DNA of 64,000 bases from Mucilaginibacter sp. Bleaf8 (GTDB lineage Bacteria; Bacteroidota; Bacteroidia; Sphingobacteriales; Sphingobacteriaceae): the NCBI RefSeq assembly GCF_018390515.1, contig NZ_JAHBBK010000007.1:1-64000 (forward strand), read 5' to 3'. The translations under genes were made by a program, and so were the position numbers. Numbering within the stretch: position 1 is the first letter of the stretch; each line of letters opens with the position of its first letter. Positions 43,623 to 53,225 of this stretch are shown here, one piece after another. Below the pieces are notes generated by a model. The model saw nothing but the letters and a program-made list of their open reading frames with translations, ran no database searches and was not told the DNA's origin.

Positions 43623-43658
43623 AAAAATGGCTTCAGGGATATTCCTGAAGCCATTTTT
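43623..43658. terminator. Bidirectional terminator between PUL 1 and the copper cluster
   Basis: AAAAATGGCTTCAGG pairs with CCTGAAGCCATTTTT, giving U-tracts on both strands between convergent genes. Confidence 0.75.
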
Positions 43659-43666
43659 GTTTCATT

Positions 43667-45859
43667 TTAGTAGGTGATGGTTAACCCTGCGCCCAGGCCC
43701 ATATCACTATCATAATGGCTCGATGCGGATATATACTTGGTTAGGGCGTACCTTAAACCCGCAGCATATTCTTTATCAGTGTTGCCCATCAGGTTTAAGC
43801 GCAGCCTGCTGGTTAGCGGTATATCTTCGCGGCCCAGTTGCAGCCTTACCTTGCCGTTACCGTCAATACGGGCATCGGCTACTAGTAGCATAGGTAAAGT
43901 GTAAGCAATACCGGCAACTACTGTTTTACGGTTGTTTTTGTTGCTGATCTGCCCAAACATATTCTTTTCTTCTTCGTGATTGCGGCGGTAGTGTACATCA
44001 AAACCCACGTAACCATACAGCCACTGCATGCGGCCAAAGTAACGGCCAGCCATAGTTTCGCTTTCGTAGCCATCGGCACTGTTAAGGCCCAGATGCCAAA
44101 GAGTCGAAAATTTCCAGCGGGTGTTGGCCAGTGCGGCGGTACCATCGCTGCCGTTGCTTTCAATCCCGATTTTAGCCGAGGCATAAAAGTGGCGGTCATC
44201 AGCCTGTACCATACGGTAAGCCTTGGCCGGGTCGGGCACCTCAGGGTTGGGCGGTGAGTTTTCATAACTAAATACCCGTCCCATACCACTCATCATGTGG
44301 TATAATATATGGCAATGGAAAAGCCAGTCGCCGCTTTCTGTCGCCCTAAATTCAATGGTATCACGCTCCATAGGCATAATATCAAGCGTATTCTTTAGCG
44401 GTGAGTATTTGCCCTGCCCATTCAGTACCCTAAAGTAGTGACCATGCAGGTGCATAGGGTGCCGCATCATAGTATTGTTATACAATATGATGCGTACATT
44501 CTCTCCTTTTTTGATCAGTATCTTATCCGACTCGGATACCGTTTTGTTGTTGATGCTCCATACATAGCGGTTCATGTTACCGGTCAGTTCAAAATTTAGC
44601 AGCTTGGTTGGCCCCGCTGGTAGTGTGGTAGGCTTAACGGCCTTTAACATGGTATATTTAAGGGTAGTGATGCTATAGTTTATTTCAGGATACATTACGG
44701 TGTTCATGTCCATAATCTGGTCGTGCATTTCCATGCCTTCCATTTCTTTCATGTTGCCCTGCATGTCCATCATGTCGTTCATCATCTTCATGCCCTCAAA
44801 ATACTTAAGCCGGGGCAGCTTGGTTGCCGCATGGCGCTGGCCGCTGCCCAGCCACACGGAGGTATACTTGGTGCGGTCTTCGGCAGTAGCCACAAACTCA
44901 AAGCTGCCATCCCGCGGTATGGTAACCACTACATCGTAAGTTTCGGCAACGGCAATAATCATGCGGTCGGCGCTTACAGGTTGCACATCTTCCCCATCAT
45001 TAGCTACGGCAGTAAGCTTGCCGCCTGCGTAGTGCAACCAAAAGTAGGTAGACGAGCTGCCGTTAATTACCCGCAATCTTACCTTTTCGCCAGGTTTGAA
45101 CTGCGGCGCGGCATCCTCAACCTTACCGTTTGTAAAAAAGCGGTCGTAGTACACATCACTTACATCCATGGCGGTCATCCGTTTCCATTCATTAGTCAGT
45201 TTGGTTTTGAGGTGGCCGGTTTGCAGTGCCTGAAGGTAGTTTTGCGTACTACCTTTGCGAATGCCATACCAATCGGTAGCATTGTGTAGCGAGCGTTGCG
45301 TTTGTTCAGGGTTTTCATCCGTCCAGTCGCTTAGTAACAGCGTGTAACTTTTCATGGGCGGCTCCTGCTTTTCTTTGATGATGAAGGCGCCGTACATGCC
45401 GCTTTGTTCCTGCGTCATGGTATGTGAGTGGTACCAGTAGGTGCCATGCTGTACCAGCGGAAACTTAAACAAATGCGTTTCGCCCGCTTTAATAGGCGTA
45501 GTAGTAAGGTATGATACGCCATCATAGCGGTTGGGCAAAATAAGCCCGTGCCAGTGGATGGAGGTTTCCATCATCATTAGGTTATGTACGTATATCACGG
45601 CCGTATCTCCCTCAGTAAAAGTGAGCGTTGGCGCCGGAATGGTGCCGTTAATAGCCATAGCCGGTCGTGTTTTACCGGTATAGTTAACCGTGGTATCGTT
45701 CACATAGAGATGATAGATTTTGGTATGGCCTTTATCTGTAAAGAAAGGCATACGTTTATCTTTGCTGTGCATAGACATGGCACCGCTACCATGCCCATGC
45801 TGCGCAAAGGATATCTGGAAAGCCAGCATAAATGCCAGCAGATAGAATAAAACTTTCAT
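43667..45859 (-). CDS. Multicopper oxidase (CopA-like) fused to a CopB-like outer-membrane domain
   Basis: 730 residues from ATG 45859, where a signal peptide begins (MKVLFYLLAFMLAFQISFAQ); the frame is open 24 codons upstream. Three cupredoxin domains carry all copper motifs: HWHG, HGTYWYHSH, HPMHLHGHYF and WLFHCHILYHMMSGM. A Met-rich loop MMNDMMDMQGNMKEMEGMEMHDQIMDM lies in the middle. The last ~180 residues (from about FYASAKIGIESNGSDG) instead read as beta-strands like the outer-membrane protein CopB (WQW/LYGYVGFDVHY, VVAGIAYTLPMLLVADARID, LGAGLTITY). It would oxidise Cu(I) at the envelope while anchored in the outer membrane. Confidence 0.85.
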   Translation of the reverse strand: MKVLFYLLAFMLAFQISFAQHGHGSGAMSMHSKDKRMPFFTDKGHTKIYHLYVNDTTVNYTGKTRPAMAINGTIPAPTLTFTEGDTAVIYVHNLMMMETSIHWHGLILPNRYDGVSYLTTTPIKAGETHLFKFPLVQHGTYWYHSHTMTQEQSGMYGAFIIKEKQEPPMKSYTLLLSDWTDENPEQTQRSLHNATDWYGIRKGSTQNYLQALQTGHLKTKLTNEWKRMTAMDVSDVYYDRFFTNGKVEDAAPQFKPGEKVRLRVINGSSSTYFWLHYAGGKLTAVANDGEDVQPVSADRMIIAVAETYDVVVTIPRDGSFEFVATAEDRTKYTSVWLGSGQRHAATKLPRLKYFEGMKMMNDMMDMQGNMKEMEGMEMHDQIMDMNTVMYPEINYSITTLKYTMLKAVKPTTLPAGPTKLLNFELTGNMNRYVWSINNKTVSESDKILIKKGENVRIILYNNTMMRHPMHLHGHYFRVLNGQGKYSPLKNTLDIMPMERDTIEFRATESGDWLFHCHILYHMMSGMGRVFSYENSPPNPEVPDPAKAYRMVQADDRHFYASAKIGIESNGSDGTAALANTRWKFSTLWHLGLNSADGYESETMAGRYFGRMQWLYGYVGFDVHYRRNHEEEKNMFGQISNKNNRKTVVAGIAYTLPMLLVADARIDGNGKVRLQLGREDIPLTSRLRLNLMGNTDKEYAAGLRYALTKYISASSHYDSDMGLGAGLTITY

Positions 45860-45902
45860 AAATGGAATGTTGCCGGAATCTCTCTGGTAAGCCGTTAAAC
45901 AA

Positions 45903-46403
45903 TTAGTTGGATGGGGTAATAACCTCGGCAACTTTACCGCAGGTAGGCATCTGGCTACCGTAATACGGGTTTTGAATGGTGGCTACCTCATTAAGCCAGT
46001 AAGCCTTTTTCATGGGGCAGTATTGCTGATAAACAGCTGCCTGGCTTGGATGTACCTTTTTTACCACCTCAATTAAGTTTTTTGATAAGGTAGAAAAGTG
46101 CTCACGCTGCTGGCTGAGATTATTGCTTTCGGAAATAAATTTGGCATCGGCTTCAAGCTTACCGGCGTAAGAGGTCCAGGTGGTTTTTTCGTCTGTGCTT
46201 AACTGGCTTGCATTAACCACTTTTAAAGCAGTCAGCAGTTCGGCAGACTTATCATGCGCTTTGGCTGCGTTGCCGGCAAACAGGCTGTTTTTAACTTCGT
46301 AATAAGCAGTTAGGGCTTGATTAACGGCTGAGGTTTGTGCGTATGATGTGATGGCTGCTGCCATGATGAATAAGGCAGTCAGTATAGATTTTAAATTTTT
46401 CAT
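45903..46403 (-). CDS. DUF3347 copper-associated exported protein
   Basis: 166 residues with a signal peptide (LKSILTALFIMAAAITSYAQ). The DUF3347 pattern is clear: LTAYYEVKNSLFAGNAAKAHDKSAELLTAL ... LSKNLIEVVKK ... VYQQYCPMKKAYWLNEVATIQNPYYGSQMPTCGKV. The YCPM and CG pair is a likely metal site. The domain is often attached to CusB-like adaptors. It is encoded 44 bp before the multicopper oxidase. Confidence 0.88.
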   Translation of the reverse strand: MKNLKSILTALFIMAAAITSYAQTSAVNQALTAYYEVKNSLFAGNAAKAHDKSAELLTALKVVNASQLSTDEKTTWTSYAGKLEADAKFISESNNLSQQREHFSTLSKNLIEVVKKVHPSQAAVYQQYCPMKKAYWLNEVATIQNPYYGSQMPTCGKVAEVITPSN

Positions 46404-46523
46404 GATTTTTCTGAATACAATAATGTTTGCCGCATACAGCAGGCAATGTGGTTATATAATAAATTAAACGGATAGCTTAATGCCTTGCCTTACAGGAGGC
46501 AGGCAATTATATAAATATTGTAT

Positions 46524-46922
46524 TCAGATCCGGAAGGTGCAGTTGCGAATAAATGCAGGTACGGCCGTTGTGTAAGGCGGGGCCTGACTAACCGGATGCG
46601 GCGCAGGAGCCGTATACTTATAAATCTGATTATTGAGATAGCCGGTATGGTTAATCAGCACTACAGGCGCCGAAAAATTAAGAGTGGCTTTTACCAACTG
46701 GCTGCTTTGATCAGTTTTAAGCTGCTGATGCTGGTCGCTGCAGCATTTCTTTTTGCTGGCAGCCTTTTTAGCCATGCCGCATTTGTGGCATTTAAGATCA
46801 TGATGGTGCGCAATACTTACTTTAACCAGCCTGCCCATGCAGTACTGGAAATGCAATGTTGCACCTGTGGATACACCCAGGTATAACACCAGCAATAGTA
46901 ATATGCTCAGCTTTTTGATCAT
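46524..46922 (-). CDS. HYC_CC_PP-family small cysteine/histidine-rich protein
   Basis: 132 residues with an N-terminal hydrophobic signal (LSILLLLVLYLGVSTGATLHFQYCMG). A cluster of potential metal ligands follows: HHHDLKCHKCGMAKKAASKKKCCSDQHQ (CxxC, CC, several His). The family name describes the HYC, CC and PP motifs and it is common in Bacteroidota copper loci. Probably periplasmic metal binding; first gene of this copper cluster. Confidence 0.8.
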   Translation of the reverse strand: MIKKLSILLLLVLYLGVSTGATLHFQYCMGRLVKVSIAHHHDLKCHKCGMAKKAASKKKCCSDQHQQLKTDQSSQLVKATLNFSAPVVLINHTGYLNNQIYKYTAPAPHPVSQAPPYTTAVPAFIRNCTFRI

Positions 46923-47035
46923 CAGTTTTAATACTGTTTTAAGCTATATAAGCCTTGTTTAATATCATAACCAATTATAATGACATTTATTATTACGGTT
47001 ACCATACAAAGATAGATAATTTGATACGGCCAAAT

Positions 47036-47073
47036 GTCATAAAAAAAGCAGAAGCACCAACGGTGCCCCTGCT
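47036..47073 (-). terminator. Terminator after the GH3 gene
   Basis: On the minus strand GCAGGGGCACC and GGTGCTTCTGC pair around GTT with one mismatch, followed by seven T. Confidence 0.7.
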
Positions 47074-47103
47074 TAGCATATAGAATGATGAATTGTAGGA
47101 TTT

Positions 47104-49344
47104 TTAATCAACCAGCTCAAACTTATCCTGTAACAGTATATGGTCGGATGAGTTGCCGATCATGAGTTTAAACTCACCAGCTTCGGCACCCCAGGTCATT
47201 TTCTGGTCGTAAAAAGAAAGCTTCTCTTTATCAATGGTGAAGCTAATGGTTTTGCTTTCACCCGGTTTTAAGAACACTTTTTGAAAGTCTTTCAGCTCTT
47301 TAACCGGGCGTGTAACGCTGGCTGCCACATCTTGTAAGTATAATTGAGCTACTTCCTCACCTGCATATTTGCCAGTATTTTTTAAGGTAAAGCTTACTTG
47401 CAGCGTTTCATTTTGTGATAGCTTGCTTTTGTTCAGCTTTAAATCACTGAAATCAAAGTTACTATAGCTTAAACCGTAACCAAAAGCATAACGTGGGCTG
47501 TTAGGCAAATCCAGATAGGCAGAACGGTAGTTGGTATTTTTTTCATCCAGTGCAGGGCGGCCTGTGCTCTTGCTGGCATAAAATACCGGTATCTGGCCTT
47601 CTGCTCTCGGGAATGACATAGGCAGTTTACCGGCAGGGTTGTAATCACCAAACAGTACATCAGCCATTGCATTACCGGCCTCGCTGCCCAGCCACCAGGT
47701 ATATAAAATAGCGTTAGCATTATCGGCAGTCCAGTTAAATATAAGCGGGCGGCCTGCCATTACCAGTACCACTACAGGTTTGCCGGTAGCTTGTACCGCT
47801 TTGATCAACTCTTCCTGTACACCAGGCAAGTGAATGTTCGACCGGCTTTTGGCTTCACCGCTCATATCAAAGGCTTCGCCTACGGCCATAATTACCACGT
47901 CGGCCTGTTTGGCGGTAGCCACAGCCTCAGCAAAGTGCTGACGGGAGGTGTCTTTAATCCCACAACCCTCGCTGTACAGTAGCTCCGTTTGCTTACCCAA
48001 TTTATTTTGTAAGCCTTCGTACAATGATACCAGATGATCGTTATCCCAGGTTACTGACCAAAAGCCTTTCATGTCTGCACTGGACTTACCCAGCGGACCA
48101 ATCACTGCAATTTTTTTAGTGGATTTGGACAAAGGCAATAGTTGATTGTCATTTTTCAGCAGTACGATACTTTTTTCGGCTACCTCACGTGCTGCTTTGC
48201 GGTTCTCGGCTGCATTAAGTACCTTCTTTTCGCGGCTCTCGTTACTGAAACGGTACGGATCATCAAACAGGCCTAACTCAAACTTTTTGCGCAGAATACG
48301 TCTTACCGCATCATTAATTAAGGCAACATCAATCTTTTTTTCTTGCACCAGTTGTACTAAGTTAGGTAGATAAGCATGGCCCTCCATATCCATATCACTG
48401 CCAGCCAGAATAGCCAGGCGTGCAGCATCCTTGTTGTCTTTAGCAAAGCCGTGTGCAACCATTTCACTGATAGATCCCCAATCGCTCACTACAAAGCCCT
48501 GGTAGTTCCATTTGTCTTTTAAAATATCACGTTGCAGGTAGGCGTTGCCGGTGGCCGGTATGCCGTTCAGATCGTTAAAAGAGTTCATGAAGGTTGCTGC
48601 GCCTGCATCTACAGCGGCTTTAAAGGGCGGCAGGTAGGTTTCCCAAAGCTGGCGGTCGCTCATATCAACGGTATTATAGTCGCGGCCGGCAATGGCTGCA
48701 CCGTAAGCCGCAAAGTGTTTGGCGCAGGCCATAATAGCATCTAAATTACCCAAACCTTTACCCTGAAAGCCGCGTACGCGGGCTTTGGCAATGAGTGAGC
48801 CTAAGTAAGTGTCTTCGCCGGCACCCTCCATTACCCGGCCCCAGCGAGGGTCGCGGGCAATATCAACCATAGGGGCAAATGTCCAGTGCACACCTGCTGC
48901 GGCTGATTCTTTACCGGCTACACGGGCTGAAAGTTCAATAGCGTTCAGATCCCAGCTAGCAGCTTCGGCCAGCGGAATAGGGAAGGTAACCCGGTAACCG
49001 TGTATTACATCCAAGCCAAACAGCAGGGGAATTTTGAGACGCGATTGCATGGCCATTTCTTGGATCATGCGGGTTTCTTTAGCGCCTTTAACATTCAGCA
49101 TAGAGCCTACTTTACCGTCTTTTATTTCCTGGTATTTGCTGCTGTTAGGAGTAAGCGGACCGGTTGCCAGCCTGTCGCTGGTATATTGATTTAGCTGACC
49201 TATTTTTTCTTCCAGCGTCATCTTAGCCATTAAGGCTTCTACTTTTTGTGCGATAGGATCTGTAGCACCAGTATTTTGTTGGGCAAAAACAGACCCACTG
49301 CACGATAATATAAATAGCAGTGCAGGTAAAGCTTTTTTACGCAT
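47104..49344 (-). CDS. Glycoside hydrolase family 3 (BglX-type beta-glucosidase)
   Basis: 746 residues with a signal peptide (MRKKALPALLFILSCSGSVFAQQ). The TIM-barrel domain has LKIPLLFGLDVIHGYRVTFPIPLAEAASWD, HWTFAPMVDIARDPRWGRVMEGAGEDTYL and the nucleophile in FVVSDWGSI (about residue 290). The alpha/beta sandwich has IAVIGPLGKS and VVIMAVGEAFDMSGEAKSRSNIHLPG. A fibronectin-III-like C-terminus ends the protein. It removes glucose from beta-linked oligosaccharides in the periplasm. Divergent from PUL 2, it likely finishes the beta-glucan breakdown started there. Confidence 0.92.
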   Translation of the reverse strand: MRKKALPALLFILSCSGSVFAQQNTGATDPIAQKVEALMAKMTLEEKIGQLNQYTSDRLATGPLTPNSSKYQEIKDGKVGSMLNVKGAKETRMIQEMAMQSRLKIPLLFGLDVIHGYRVTFPIPLAEAASWDLNAIELSARVAGKESAAAGVHWTFAPMVDIARDPRWGRVMEGAGEDTYLGSLIAKARVRGFQGKGLGNLDAIMACAKHFAAYGAAIAGRDYNTVDMSDRQLWETYLPPFKAAVDAGAATFMNSFNDLNGIPATGNAYLQRDILKDKWNYQGFVVSDWGSISEMVAHGFAKDNKDAARLAILAGSDMDMEGHAYLPNLVQLVQEKKIDVALINDAVRRILRKKFELGLFDDPYRFSNESREKKVLNAAENRKAAREVAEKSIVLLKNDNQLLPLSKSTKKIAVIGPLGKSSADMKGFWSVTWDNDHLVSLYEGLQNKLGKQTELLYSEGCGIKDTSRQHFAEAVATAKQADVVIMAVGEAFDMSGEAKSRSNIHLPGVQEELIKAVQATGKPVVVLVMAGRPLIFNWTADNANAILYTWWLGSEAGNAMADVLFGDYNPAGKLPMSFPRAEGQIPVFYASKSTGRPALDEKNTNYRSAYLDLPNSPRYAFGYGLSYSNFDFSDLKLNKSKLSQNETLQVSFTLKNTGKYAGEEVAQLYLQDVAASVTRPVKELKDFQKVFLKPGESKTISFTIDKEKLSFYDQKMTWGAEAGEFKLMIGNSSDHILLQDKFELVD

Positions 49345-50127
49345 ATAGTAAGTTGTTATTGGTTAATGTGGGATAAAGTTAGCTCAAAAAAGCTGTATTA
49401 AGCAAGTATGATGGCTGCTAAGTTGCTCGTATACAATTTGTTGTGCTTGTGTTGATACGCTTGGCCAGCAAACAGGGCTATACGTATTAAGCTGACAATG
49501 AATTAATAAGGATAATTTTTTACTGTTTGTAGCTTGGTAAGCCAATACGCTAAACAAAGGCTAAAATAGTATGAGGGAGGCTGCTTTTAATAAGATTTAC
49601 CTCTATATGGTTTACAAAATATAACCACATCTTTTCCTGCTCAAATTTACCAGATGTATATATTATATTATCATTTTATGCTGTTGAGAGCCTTTTTGTA
49701 TTACAAGAATTTACAGCATTTAGCTTTATTATTGCCCATTTATAGCCATTTGTTGTTTGTAAGTGATTGAGGAGTATAGCGTATCAAAAATAATTTTTGC
49801 TTAGGTTGAAAGTGTCTTTACTCATTGATTATCAGTATACATAGCTATATCGCAACTTGTTTTTAAAGCGTTTCAAATACTGTTCAATTAGTTAAAAATC
49901 AGTAGGTTATAAATAATTTTCTTGTTTGTATATGGGTTTGTTACCTAACTTTACCGCACCAATTAAATAGGGCTTAACCATAGGCTTTATTTAAACCTAA
50001 CAAATAACCATGAACATATACCTTTATTTACCGTCCGGGTAACTCGGTGCAGTTGTCCGTATATGAATTGCCGGCTGCAATGCAGTTTACCGGCCAAAAC
50101 GCATCCATATCAAATAATTGAAATTTT
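49345..50127. other. Long divergent regulatory region between GH3 and PUL 2
   Basis: 783 bp without a supported gene. TTTG (49925-49928), 17 bp, TAACTTTA (49946-49953) is the probable susC promoter, giving a ~170-nt leader. The leader contains a hairpin of GCCGG/CCGGC enclosing CTGCA-A-TGCAG (about 50070-50096), near the susC start. Nothing else is recognised in the AT-rich remainder. Confidence 0.55.
49925..49953 (+). promoter_or_regulatory. Probable PUL 2 promoter
   Basis: TTTG and TAACTTTA at 17-bp spacing resemble the Bacteroidota consensus; the last base of the -7 box differs from TAnnTTTG. Confidence 0.45.
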
Positions 50128-53100
50128 ATGAGAAAAAAACTTACTTTATTAATTTCTTTCCTCTTATGTACTATCAGCTTTGCCATTGCCCAAGGGCTTG
50201 TAAAAGGCAAAGTGACAGACAAGGCTGGCCAGCCACTTCCTGGCGTATCTATTAAAGTTCAGGGTACTACTACGGGTACAGTAACTGGAGCAGGTGGTGA
50301 ATATACAATTAGTGCACAGCCCAACGGAAGCCTAATAGTTACCTATGTAGGTTTTGCAGGTCAAACCATAGCAGTAGGTGATCGTAGTGTAATTAACATC
50401 ACATTAACTGAAGAAACCAACAACCTGAATGATGTAGTGGTAGTAGGTTTCGGTACACAGAAAAAGAGTGTGATTACCGGAGCAATATCTCGGGTAAAAG
50501 CATCAGATATTCAAGATCAACAGGTCATCAATGTTAACCAAGCTTTACAAGGCAGAACATCTGGTGTTACTGTAGTAAACAGCTCCGGTGCTCCTGGTGC
50601 AAGTGCACAAATCAGAATACGTGGTGTTAACTCTATCAATAACTCTGAGCCTTTGTACGTAGTGGACGGTGCTGTGGTTTTGAACGGAGGTATTGAGAAT
50701 ATTAACCCGAATGATATAGAATCATTTGAGGTATTAAAAGACGCATCTGCTGCTATTTATGGTTCACGTGCATCTAACGGAGTAATTTTAATTACTACCA
50801 AAAAAGGAAAGTCAGGCGCTCCAGTATTATCTTATAACAGTTATATCGGTTTCCAACAACCGGTTTCTCGTGTTAAAGTTGCCAATGCGGCGCAATATGC
50901 TGCCTTAAGAAATCAGGCAGCTACAAATGATGGTTCCACCACATTACCTTTTGCTGATCCTGCATCTTATGGTGTAGGTACTAATTGGCAGGATCAAATT
51001 TTTAAGAATGCAATGATTCAGAACCATAGTTTAAGCGTTCAGGCTGGTACTGAAAAATCAACATTATATACCTCATTCGCTTATTTAAATCAAAAGGGTA
51101 CAGTTTTACCGGATTTATCTAATTATAAGCGATATAATTTTGTTGTTAACAGCAGTTCTAAAGTTAAAAAGTGGTTAACTATCGGCGAAAACTTTAATTA
51201 TTCTTATACTCGGGACCAAAATAATTTCAACACCAACAATGAGTATGGAGGTCCGTTAAGTTCATCATTGAATTTAGACCCTATTACGCCCGTTATATAT
51301 ACAGGTCCAATCACAGGAATTTACGCAAGTAACAACCCATTGGTAAAAAATGCAGCCGGACAGTTTTATGGCGTTTCTCCTTATGTAAATCAGGAAATTT
51401 CTAATCCAATTGCCTACCAGGAAACGGTGAGAGGTAATTACGGATGGTCGCACAATATTTTAGGTAATGCATACGCTGAAATTTCACCTATTGAGGGACT
51501 AAAAATAAGAACTCAGATTAACGGTAAACAAGCATTTTATGGCAGCCAGTCTTACTCTCCTTTGTTCTATTTGGCCAATCAGGCTAATAACTTGGCTAAT
51601 CCAAGTGCTTATAGAGCAAGCAATCGTAACCTAACTTGGAACTGGGATAATACTATATCATATAGCCGCGCGATAGATAAGCATAACTTCACTGTTTTAG
51701 CAGGTACCAGTGCTTTCGAACAAAAGGGTCTGGAGCAGAGTGTTACTTATAATAATATTCCGGTATCTGATTACACTATGCTGTCGTTCAATTATAATCT
51801 TCCGCAAGAACAACGCTTTGGTTTTTCAAGTGATTCACAACCTTATCACGTGTTCTCTTACTTTGGCCGTTTAACTTATGATTATGATCAAAAGTATTTG
51901 TTCACAGGTATTGTTAGACGTGACGGTTCATCAAAGTTCGGTTCAAATAATCTATACGGAACCTTCCCTACAGCACAGCTGGGCTGGGTAGTTACACGTG
52001 AGGATTTCTTCCCTAAAAACAGTTTTGTTGATTTCTTAAAGATTCGTGCATCTTATGGCGTAGTGGGTAATGAGCAATCACTTGACTATTTTCAGTATAC
52101 TTCAGTAATTGGTAGCGGTTACAACGCCGTTTTTGGCAATAATCAGTTAGTAATTGGTAACAGCCCTAATTCGCCGTCAAACCCTAATTTGAAATGGGAA
52201 TCAACAAGAACAACTGATATCGGTTTCGATGCGGTACTGTTCAAAAGTCTGAACGTAACTGTTGATTTATACCGGAAGTATACAAAGGATATGCTGCAAA
52301 ACGTACCTCTGCCGGTTTATGCAGGTTATAATAGTGACTTGCGTGCCAACGTTGGCGATTTAGAAAACAAAGGTATTGAGGTCGAGCTAAGCTATAACAA
52401 GAACTTTGGCGATGTGAAGACCAATTTTGGATTTAACATGGGCTACAACCATAACGAAGTTAAAGCTTTAGGGGTTACTCCTTTTTTAAACACCGGTAGT
52501 TTCCAAAACATTGCTCCTGAAATTTTCAGAACTCAGGTTGGCCAACCAGTTGCATCTTTTTACGGCTATAAAACACAGGGAATTTTCCATTCGCAGGCTG
52601 AGATTGATGCATATGCTTTAAATGGTAACAAAATTCAACCTAATGCTAAGCCTGGTGATATCAAGTTTCAGGATACTAATAACAATGGTGTTATTGATGA
52701 AGCAGATCGCCAATTCTTAGGTTCTCAATTACCATCATGGACTTATGGTACAACCATTGGTGCAAGCTATAAAGCATTTGATTTTAAAATTTTTGGTCAG
52801 GGTGCATGGGGTAACAAAATATTTCAGGGTTACAGACGCTTGGATATAGCTGGGGCTAACTACCCTGTTGAGGCATTAAATGGTTGGACCCCAACTAACA
52901 CAGGTGCTAATTATCCAAGGGTAACCGATCAGGATCCAAATAAAAATTATTCAACAACTTCAGATTTTTATTTACAAAGCGGTGCTTATTTCCGTATCAA
53001 AACTTTGCAGATAGGTTATACAGTGCCTAAAAATATTTTAAATAAGCTTGATATACAGCGTGTAAGAGTTTATTTGAGCAGCAATAACCTGGCTACATTT

Positions 53101-53202
53101 ACAAAATATAATGGTTATGATCCGGAAATTGTAGGCGGTATAGACAGAGGTATATATCCACAGTCTCGTTCATTCCTTGTAGGTCTTGATATTACACTGT
53201 AA
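50128..53202 (+). CDS. SusC/RagA-type TonB-dependent glycan importer (PUL 2)
   Basis: 1024 residues. Signal peptide MRKKLTLLISFLLCTISFAIAQ, a carboxypeptidase-regulatory-like domain (VKGKVTDKAGQPLPGVSIKVQGTTTGTVTGAGGEYTI), and the plug (VVVVGFGTQKKSVITGAISRVKASDI ... SEPLYVVDGAVV ... DASAAIYGSRASNGVILITTKKGK). The long barrel ends PQSRSFLVGLDITL. It shares the fold but little detailed sequence with the PUL 1 importer, as expected for a different glycan. First gene of the beta-glucan operon. Confidence 0.93.
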   Translation: MRKKLTLLISFLLCTISFAIAQGLVKGKVTDKAGQPLPGVSIKVQGTTTGTVTGAGGEYTISAQPNGSLIVTYVGFAGQTIAVGDRSVINITLTEETNNLNDVVVVGFGTQKKSVITGAISRVKASDIQDQQVINVNQALQGRTSGVTVVNSSGAPGASAQIRIRGVNSINNSEPLYVVDGAVVLNGGIENINPNDIESFEVLKDASAAIYGSRASNGVILITTKKGKSGAPVLSYNSYIGFQQPVSRVKVANAAQYAALRNQAATNDGSTTLPFADPASYGVGTNWQDQIFKNAMIQNHSLSVQAGTEKSTLYTSFAYLNQKGTVLPDLSNYKRYNFVVNSSSKVKKWLTIGENFNYSYTRDQNNFNTNNEYGGPLSSSLNLDPITPVIYTGPITGIYASNNPLVKNAAGQFYGVSPYVNQEISNPIAYQETVRGNYGWSHNILGNAYAEISPIEGLKIRTQINGKQAFYGSQSYSPLFYLANQANNLANPSAYRASNRNLTWNWDNTISYSRAIDKHNFTVLAGTSAFEQKGLEQSVTYNNIPVSDYTMLSFNYNLPQEQRFGFSSDSQPYHVFSYFGRLTYDYDQKYLFTGIVRRDGSSKFGSNNLYGTFPTAQLGWVVTREDFFPKNSFVDFLKIRASYGVVGNEQSLDYFQYTSVIGSGYNAVFGNNQLVIGNSPNSPSNPNLKWESTRTTDIGFDAVLFKSLNVTVDLYRKYTKDMLQNVPLPVYAGYNSDLRANVGDLENKGIEVELSYNKNFGDVKTNFGFNMGYNHNEVKALGVTPFLNTGSFQNIAPEIFRTQVGQPVASFYGYKTQGIFHSQAEIDAYALNGNKIQPNAKPGDIKFQDTNNNGVIDEADRQFLGSQLPSWTYGTTIGASYKAFDFKIFGQGAWGNKIFQGYRRLDIAGANYPVEALNGWTPTNTGANYPRVTDQDPNKNYSTTSDFYLQSGAYFRIKTLQIGYTVPKNILNKLDIQRVRVYLSSNNLATFTKYNGYDPEIVGGIDRGIYPQSRSFLVGLDITL

Positions 53203-53225
53203 AACAAGTTTTAAGAAAGATTATC

